Source: Polaromonas sp. (GTDB taxonomy: Bacteria > Pseudomonadota > Gammaproteobacteria > Burkholderiales > Burkholderiaceae_C). Taken from it: a stretch of 64,000 nucleotides of DNA. The translations under genes were made by a program, and so were the position numbers. The stretch spans positions 1-64,000 of the forward strand of contig JANYGP010000071.1 in the NCBI GenBank assembly GCA_025362315.1, written 5' to 3'. Below the pieces are notes generated by a model. The model was not told the DNA's origin and searched no databases. It saw nothing but the letters and a program-made list of their open reading frames with translations. Numbering within the stretch: position 1 is the first letter of the stretch; each line of letters opens with the position of its first letter. Below are positions 58,073 to 64,000 of this stretch, piece by piece.

Positions 58073-58708
58073 ATGAACAAAGCTTTCACCAAAGAATCAG
58101 ATGCTGACGATGAAGAGGCAGCCCCCCTGCCGCGCGTGGCTGATGCCAAAAACTACATCACGCCAGCTGGTTATGCACGACTGCGAAGCGAGCTTTTGCA
58201 GTTGATTGACGCGGACCGCCCCAAGGTGGTGGAAGCGGTGTATTGGGCAGCCAGCAACGGGGACCGGTCTGAAAACGGTGACTACATCTACGGCAAAAAG
58301 CGGTTGCGGGAAATAGACCGGCGCATCCGGTTTTTAACCCAGCGGCTGGAAATCGCCCACATTGTTGACCCCAGCGTGCATCATGGCAAAACCCAGGTTT
58401 TTTTCGGCTGCACAGTGACGTATGAAGACGCAGGTGCCCAGCAGACGACCATCACCATCCTGGGCGTTGACGAGGCAGATACGCTGGCCGGCCAGGTCAG
58501 CTGGCTGTCCCCTGTGGCTACTGCACTTTTAAAGTCCGAGTTGGGCGACGATGTGCAGATGATGACGCCCGACGGCGTGCAGACTTTGAGCGTTGTTCAG
58601 GTGGACTATCCGCAGCCCGGCGCCAGTGCAGAAATTGCACCCCCCCACACATTGATCAATTGCCAGGACGGGCGCGCTGCACACGCAGCACCGACGATGT
58701 TCGCTTGA
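58073..58708 (+). CDS. greB: Transcription elongation factor GreB
   Basis: NYITPAGYARLRSELLQLIDADRPKVVEAVYWAASNGDRSENGDYIYGKKRLREIDRR. Confidence 0.93.
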   Translation: MNKAFTKESDADDEEAAPLPRVADAKNYITPAGYARLRSELLQLIDADRPKVVEAVYWAASNGDRSENGDYIYGKKRLREIDRRIRFLTQRLEIAHIVDPSVHHGKTQVFFGCTVTYEDAGAQQTTITILGVDEADTLAGQVSWLSPVATALLKSELGDDVQMMTPDGVQTLSVVQVDYPQPGASAEIAPPHTLINCQDGRAAHAAPTMFA

Positions 58709-60956
58709 CATTGCGAAGCACCGTTGCCAGGTGCGCCCTGTCCCGCACGGCAATTCCAAATTTAAGCTCGGTTGCATCCTGAGCCCGCTCCTGACCCATA
58801 TTGACATGGGTGATGTCGGCCTCGGCCACCGCCAGAGCAGCGGCTACCCGGGCCAGAACACCCTTGCCGTTGGTCACAGTGACGAGCAGCGTTGTTTCAA
58901 AAAGCCTCATCGGCTCATCTGCCCAATCCACGGCAATGAATCGCTCGGTGTCGCGGTGTTGCAGGCGTTTGGCCACTGAGCAATCGTCGGTATGCACCAC
59001 CAGGCCTTCGCCACGGCCGAGATAGCCCAGAACTTTGTCGCCGGGAATGGGCTTGCAGCAACTGGCATATTGCACCGACGCCCCTTCGCTGCCGTCCAGC
59101 ACCAGCGCGCCTTGCGACACGGACTCATGCGCCGTGAAACGCTCGCGGCTGAGCAGCAGGGCATCGGGTTTTTCACCCTTTTCAGCGAGCAAAGCCACAA
59201 TCCGCTTGGCCACCATGCTGGCAATGCGCTTGCCAAGCCCCACATCCGTCAGCAAATCTGCACGCGATTTGTTGCCACTGAAACGCAATATCTTTTCCCA
59301 GATCACTCGCTCAGCCTTGGTGTCGTCAGGCAGTTTTTCGATGCCTTCAGAGCGCAGCGCCTGGGTGAGCATTTTTTCGCCCAGCTCCTGCGATTCAGCC
59401 AGTGCCATGGTTTTCAGGTGATGCCGGATTTTCGACCGCGCCTTGCCGGTCTGGACAAAACCAAGCCAGCCGGGATTGGGGCTGGCAACAGTGGATGTGA
59501 TGATTTCAATGACATCGCCGTTGCTCAGTGGCGAGCGCAACGGCACCTGCTCGCCATTGATTTTGGCCGCAACAGCGCGGTGGCCAATGTCGCTGTGAAT
59601 GGCATAGGCAAAGTCCACAATGGTGGCGCCCCGCGGCATCGCCATGATCTGGCTTTTCGGGGTGAACACATAAACTTCATCGGGGAAAAGATCAATTTTG
59701 ACGTGGTCCCAAAATTCCGCCGCATCCCGGGTTTCATGCTGGATGTCCAGCAACGACTGCAGCCACTGGGTGCCCAGCCGTGCAGATGCATCACTGTCGG
59801 GCTCGTTGGCCTTGTAAAGCCAGTGGGCAGCCACACCCGACTCAGCCACCACATGCATGGCCTCGGTCCGCATCTGAAACTCAATGTTGGTGCCAAACGG
59901 CCCGACCAGCGTGGTGTGCAGCGACTGGTAACCATTGATTTTGGGAATTGCGATGTAGTCCTTGAACTTGCCGGGCAGTGGCTTGTACTGCTGGTGCATG
60001 ACCCCCAAAGCCGTGTAACAGGCATTGAGCGTGCCCACAATGACCCGAAAACCATAGATGTCTGTGACCTGGGCAAAAGACAGGTGTTTGTCGTCCATCT
60101 TTCGGTAGATGGAATACAGTGTTTTTTCCCGACCGGAAATTTCCGCTGTTATCTGCTGCGTGGCAAATTCTGCTTCCACCTCTGCCTGCACCCGTTTAAT
60201 GACGTCACGACGTCGACTTCGGGCTTTGAGCAATGCCTTGGTGAGCACCTGGTACCGCCACGGATACAAATGCTGAAAAGACAGGTCCTGCAGTTCGCGA
60301 TACGTTGTGTTCAAGCCAAGCCGGTGGGCAATCGGAACGTAAATATCCAGGGTTTCGCGTGAAATGCGCGCCCACTTCTCGCGCGGTGCATTCCCAAGGG
60401 TTTGCATGTTGTGGCTGCGGTCAGCCAGTTTGATCAAGATGACGCGAACATCGCGGGCCATGGCCAAAAGCATTTTTCGAAACGATTCCGCCTGGTTTTC
60501 TTCCCGGGTGTTGAACTCCAGCTTTTCCAGTTTTGTCAGGCCATCGACCAGTTCCGCCACAGGCGCGCCAAAACGTTCGATCAACTCGACTTTGGTCACG
60601 CCGCAATCCTCAATGGCGTCGTGCAGCAGCGCGGCCATCAGGGCCTGGGCATCCAGCTTCCACAGCGCGCACTGCAAGGCAACTGCAATTGGATGGGTAA
60701 TGTATGGCTCACCACTGTTGCGCAGTTGTCCTAGATGTGCTTCGTCCGCAAACCGGTAAGCGCTGCGAACGTTGTCCACATCCTGAGGGCTCATGTAGTC
60801 AAGTCTGGCAGTCAGTGCGGCAAAGCTGGCTGCGGCGGCATTGGCCGCATTGGCAGCTGCCGGCGTGGCCTTGACCGCTGCCTTGGCAAGCCGCGCTGGC
60901 TTTAAGGGCCGGTCTGGCCTGGTGGGCCGGGTGAGTGAAGGCAGTGCGCTCATCAC
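58656..60956 (-). CDS. spoT: Bifunctional (p)ppGpp synthetase/hydrolase
   Basis: HD domain HLGQLRNSGEPYITHPIAVA, synthetase domain, TGS and ACT-like C-terminus. Confidence 0.94.
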   Translation of the reverse strand: MMSALPSLTRPTRPDRPLKPARLAKAAVKATPAAANAANAAAASFAALTARLDYMSPQDVDNVRSAYRFADEAHLGQLRNSGEPYITHPIAVALQCALWKLDAQALMAALLHDAIEDCGVTKVELIERFGAPVAELVDGLTKLEKLEFNTREENQAESFRKMLLAMARDVRVILIKLADRSHNMQTLGNAPREKWARISRETLDIYVPIAHRLGLNTTYRELQDLSFQHLYPWRYQVLTKALLKARSRRRDVIKRVQAEVEAEFATQQITAEISGREKTLYSIYRKMDDKHLSFAQVTDIYGFRVIVGTLNACYTALGVMHQQYKPLPGKFKDYIAIPKINGYQSLHTTLVGPFGTNIEFQMRTEAMHVVAESGVAAHWLYKANEPDSDASARLGTQWLQSLLDIQHETRDAAEFWDHVKIDLFPDEVYVFTPKSQIMAMPRGATIVDFAYAIHSDIGHRAVAAKINGEQVPLRSPLSNGDVIEIITSTVASPNPGWLGFVQTGKARSKIRHHLKTMALAESQELGEKMLTQALRSEGIEKLPDDTKAERVIWEKILRFSGNKSRADLLTDVGLGKRIASMVAKRIVALLAEKGEKPDALLLSRERFTAHESVSQGALVLDGSEGASVQYASCCKPIPGDKVLGYLGRGEGLVVHTDDCSVAKRLQHRDTERFIAVDWADEPMRLFETTLLVTVTNGKGVLARVAAALAVAEADITHVNMGQERAQDATELKFGIAVRDRAHLATVLRNVKRTSSVLRVQRARPGN

Positions 60957-61046
60957 TTAATGTATCGCGGAGTGCAAAAAATACAAGGTCAACGGACTTG
61001 ATGCGCAGAACAGATCAGTTGCAAACGCACCGCGGACATGACAAAT

Positions 61047-61075
61047 AAAAAAGCACCGGCTCGCGGTGCTTTTTT
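61047..61075. terminator. Hairpin between rpoZ and spoT
   Basis: aaaaaagcaccg-gctcg-cggtgctttttt. Confidence 0.75.
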
Positions 61076-61092
61076 GGGACAGAAACTTGATC

Positions 61093-61296
61093 TTAGCCCG
61101 GGACTTTTTTCAGCATTTCCAGGCCTACTTTGCCTTCAGCGATTTCGCGCAGCGCCGTCACGACAGGCTTGTTTTTACTGTCGATTTTTGCGGCGTGACC
61201 CTGGCTCAACATGCGCGCACGGTACGTTGCGGCCAAAACCAGCTGAAAGCGGTTCGGAATTTTTGCCAGGCAGTCTTCAACAGTGATACGGGCCAT
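61093..61296 (-). CDS. rpoZ: RNA polymerase omega subunit
   Basis: [30 protein letters not shown]. Confidence 0.95.
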   Translation of the reverse strand: MARITVEDCLAKIPNRFQLVLAATYRARMLSQGHAAKIDSKNKPVVTALREIAEGKVGLEMLKKVPG

Positions 61297-61335
61297 AAGA
61301 AATTCTCCGGGTAGGGTCAAGATTCGAGTAATGCA

Positions 61336-61956
61336 TCAAACAATGTGCAAGGCTTTAAAAGTGTCAGCCTTTGAAATGCGCTGGGCCAAAAACTTCAGCC
61401 GCTGGGCGTGAACAATGGTTTTCAAGTCAAAAACCGCGCGTTCAAACAACTCGTTAATTATAACGAAGTCAAATTCTGCAGCCTGCGCCATCTCGACAGC
61501 TGCATTTTTAAGCCGGAGCGCGATGATTTCTGGTGCATCTTCACCCCGGCGCTCCAGCCGCGCGCGCAACTCATCCCAGCTGGGTGGCAAGATAAAAATC
61601 AGCACCGCGTTGGCAAATATCCGCTTGATGTTCAGTGCGCCCTGAAAATCGATTTCTAAAATCACATCTGCGCCTTGCGTCATCCGTTCTTCAATGGCCT
61701 GGCGCGACGTACCATAGCGCTGCCCATGAACATACGCCCATTCCAGAAATGAATCGCGCTGCACCATGGCATCAAATTCCGGCGGTGAAATGAAAAAGTA
61801 TTCACGGCCGTGCTTTTCCTGGCCACGCGGTGCCCGGGTGGTGTGAGACACGGCAGGCTGCACACGCGCATCAATTTCCATCAGTGCCTTGACCAGGCTG
61901 GATTTTCCTGCGCCGCTTGGCGCAGCGACCACAAATAAATTTCCGGGATAGTCCAT
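61336..61956 (-). CDS. gmk: Guanylate kinase
   Basis: [42 protein letters not shown]. Confidence 0.95.
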   Translation of the reverse strand: MDYPGNLFVVAAPSGAGKSSLVKALMEIDARVQPAVSHTTRAPRGQEKHGREYFFISPPEFDAMVQRDSFLEWAYVHGQRYGTSRQAIEERMTQGADVILEIDFQGALNIKRIFANAVLIFILPPSWDELRARLERRGEDAPEIIALRLKNAAVEMAQAAEFDFVIINELFERAVFDLKTIVHAQRLKFLAQRISKADTFKALHIV

Positions 61957-61987
61957 GCTATTTTTATTGTGAAAATGTCAGTCAGGC

Positions 61988-62905
61988 TTATTCGATGTTT
62001 TGAACCTGCTCGCGCATCTGCTCAATCAGCACTTTCATGTCCACTGAAATTTTCGTCAGTTCAAGTGACGCTGATTTGGAACCGAGGGTGTTGGCCTCGC
62101 GCTGCAGTTCCTGAATCAGGAAATCCAGCCGCTTGCCAAGCTCGCCTCCGGCATTGAGCAGGCGGTCAATTTCATCAAGATGCGATGCCAGTCGGCTGAC
62201 TTCTTCTGCCACATCAATGCGTATGGCAAAGGCGGTGGCTTCTGCCAGTGCCCTGTCCCTGGCCATATCGGGCGTCGCTGCGTCGTTGCCCAACGCCAGG
62301 GCTTCCTTGAACCGCTCCAGAAACTTGTCCTTTTGCTGGCTGACCAGCTTGGGCACCATGGGCGAAACCAGTGCGCACAGCGCGCGTATCTGAGCTGTGC
62401 GCTCCAGCAGCATTGTTTTGAGCCGGCTGCCTTCGCGTTCGCGGGCCGCCAGCAATTCTTTCAAGGCTTTTTTGGCCAACTTGAGCAGCTCTTCGGTGTG
62501 GTCATGTGGCGCTGTGTCCTGACCGCTGGCAAGGCGCATGACATCGGCTGCACTGAAGGGCGCAGCGTGAGGAAGCCACGACTTGATGGTGTCTTCAAGG
62601 CAATTCAAGCGCTGCAGGGTTGCCGGTGGCGGGGCCTGCAGGCTGCTGGACGAACTGACGCTGACGCCCACGCGCAGCTCAACCTTGCCACGTTTTAACT
62701 TGGCATTCAGCAGCTCGCGCAGGGCCGGCTCCATTTGCCGCAACTCATCTGGCAGCCGAAAAGCCAGGTCCAAAAAGCGGCTGTTCACACTGCGAATCTC
62801 CAGGCCCAGGCGCACCGGGTTGTGGGCGCCGTCGTCTGGCTGACCCGGCTTTGACAAGGTGCTGGACTGGACGGCTGCGTAACCCGTCATGCTGTAAACT
62901 GACAT
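61988..62905 (-). CDS. yicC: YicC-family endoribonuclease
   Basis: MSVYSMTGYAAVQ; EIRSVNSRFLDLAFRLPDELR; C-terminal SLELTKISVDMKVLIEQMREQVQNIE. Confidence 0.93.
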   Translation of the reverse strand: MSVYSMTGYAAVQSSTLSKPGQPDDGAHNPVRLGLEIRSVNSRFLDLAFRLPDELRQMEPALRELLNAKLKRGKVELRVGVSVSSSSSLQAPPPATLQRLNCLEDTIKSWLPHAAPFSAADVMRLASGQDTAPHDHTEELLKLAKKALKELLAAREREGSRLKTMLLERTAQIRALCALVSPMVPKLVSQQKDKFLERFKEALALGNDAATPDMARDRALAEATAFAIRIDVAEEVSRLASHLDEIDRLLNAGGELGKRLDFLIQELQREANTLGSKSASLELTKISVDMKVLIEQMREQVQNIE

Positions 62906-62985
62906 TTGTGTTGTAAAAGTTAAATAAAAAAACGAGGACTTCAGGGCAGCAACGGGTGGATTCACCTCTGCATACGTATCAAATT

Positions 62986-63993
62986 ATGTCAAAGGCCAAA
63001 CCAGCTCCCCTGCCGCCTGACACCGTGATTGGTGGTTACCGGGTTGTGCGCAAGCTGTCGTCGGGGGGTTTTGGTGTAGTTTACTTGGCCGTTGACAACG
63101 AAGGCCAGCAGGTAGCTGTCAAAGAGTACCTGCCCTCTTCACTGGCGGGCCGGCCACCCGGCGAGTTGCTGCCGCAGGTGCTGCCGGAAAAGCTGTCTTT
63201 GTACCGCCTGGGTTTGAAAAGTTTTTTTGAAGAAGGCCGCTCGCTCGCTCAAATCTCGCATGGCTCGGTGGTCAGCGTGCTGAACTTTTTCCGTGAAAAC
63301 GAAACCGTTTACATGGTGATGAATTACCTGGAGGGCGGCACGCTGCAGGACTTCATCATCACGGCGCGCGAACTCAAAAAACAGAAAGTTTTCAGGGAGT
63401 CGACGATCCGCTCGCTGTTTGATGAAATTTTGCGCGGCTTGCGCATCGTGCATCAACACAAGATGCTGCACCTGGACATCAAACCAGCCAATATTTTTGT
63501 CACCGACGACAACCGTGCCGTTTTGATTGATTTTGGCGCCGCTCGCGAAGTGCTGTCCAAAGAAGGCAACTTTATTCGTCCCATGTACACACCTGGCTTT
63601 GCAGCGCCTGAGATGTACCGGCGTGACTCTTCGATGGGACCGTGGACAGACATTTATGCCATTGGCGCCTGCATTTACGCCACCATGCAGGGCTACCCGC
63701 CAAACGATGCGCCGCAGCGGCTCGAAAAAGACCGCTTGTCGCTGGCCCTGTCCCGTTTGAGGGGCGTGTATTCAGACAACCTGATCGAAGTGGTGGAGTG
63801 GTGCATGTCGCTGGATCCGCTGTCAAGGCCACAGTCGGTTTTTGCGCTGCAAAAAGAGCTCAGCCGTGAAGGTGAGAGGCGTTACACCAAGCTGAGCGTG
63901 AGCGAAAAGGTCAGGCTGCAGTTTGACAACATGATTTCTGACACCAAAAAGTCAGCCAAAAAAGCGGTAGGCGCGGTAACGCGATTCAAATGA
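62986..63993 (+). CDS. Serine/threonine protein kinase
   Basis: GGYRVVRKLSSGGFGVVYLAVD; HLDIKPANIFV; DFGAAR; PGFAAPE. Confidence 0.92.
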   Translation: MSKAKPAPLPPDTVIGGYRVVRKLSSGGFGVVYLAVDNEGQQVAVKEYLPSSLAGRPPGELLPQVLPEKLSLYRLGLKSFFEEGRSLAQISHGSVVSVLNFFRENETVYMVMNYLEGGTLQDFIITARELKKQKVFRESTIRSLFDEILRGLRIVHQHKMLHLDIKPANIFVTDDNRAVLIDFGAAREVLSKEGNFIRPMYTPGFAAPEMYRRDSSMGPWTDIYAIGACIYATMQGYPPNDAPQRLEKDRLSLALSRLRGVYSDNLIEVVEWCMSLDPLSRPQSVFALQKELSREGERRYTKLSVSEKVRLQFDNMISDTKKSAKKAVGAVTRFK

Positions 63994-64000
63994 AATTTTC

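Noticed and set aside
1-64000. CRISPR arrays, tRNA genes, insertion sequences, prophage
   Set aside because: No regularly spaced direct repeats with unique spacers, tRNA-like cloverleaf, transposase ORF or phage structural gene was recognised; systematic tools were not available.

Overview
The window looks like a chromosomal segment from a Burkholderiales (Comamonadaceae-like) bacterium; this placement is inferred from gene content and order. It is mostly housekeeping and accessory metabolism. The main blocks are: (i) a partial TolC-like efflux gene and small metal-associated ORFs; (ii) LysR / PLP-enzyme / Bug solute-binding genes; (iii) a metal-handling cluster (HMA-membrane fusion, CDF exporter, His-rich DMT transporter, MerR regulator) with a MerR-type promoter; (iv) rpoH followed by a caa3-type cytochrome oxidase/heme A/SURF1/SCO locus containing a 37-aa small ORF absent from the ORF track; (v) ComF/TrmL/ParA/KefFC/RlmI; (vi) xerC-DUF484-dapF; (vii) two toxin-antitoxin loci, a Mn-catalase remnant and rnpB; (viii) proQ, htpX, pyrC, the gltIJKL ABC transporter, greB, spoT, rpoZ, gmk, yicC and a Ser/Thr kinase. 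The most unusual signal is a dispersed ~48-bp repeat (core agctgcttgcgcccgtattgattgggctacaggc). At least 14 recognisable copies are scattered on both strands, and 10 lie inside open protein-coding frames. Other points of interest: a CIRCE operator in front of rpoH, a Bug-family gene broken by an exact 10-bp tandem duplication, a MazF-like toxin with an in-frame stop at codon 8 of the coupled frame, a Mn-catalase with an internal deletion and a junction amber codon, and a 26-bp-arm inverted repeat with a related neighbouring element. All calls come from reading the sequence by eye; no database search was run.
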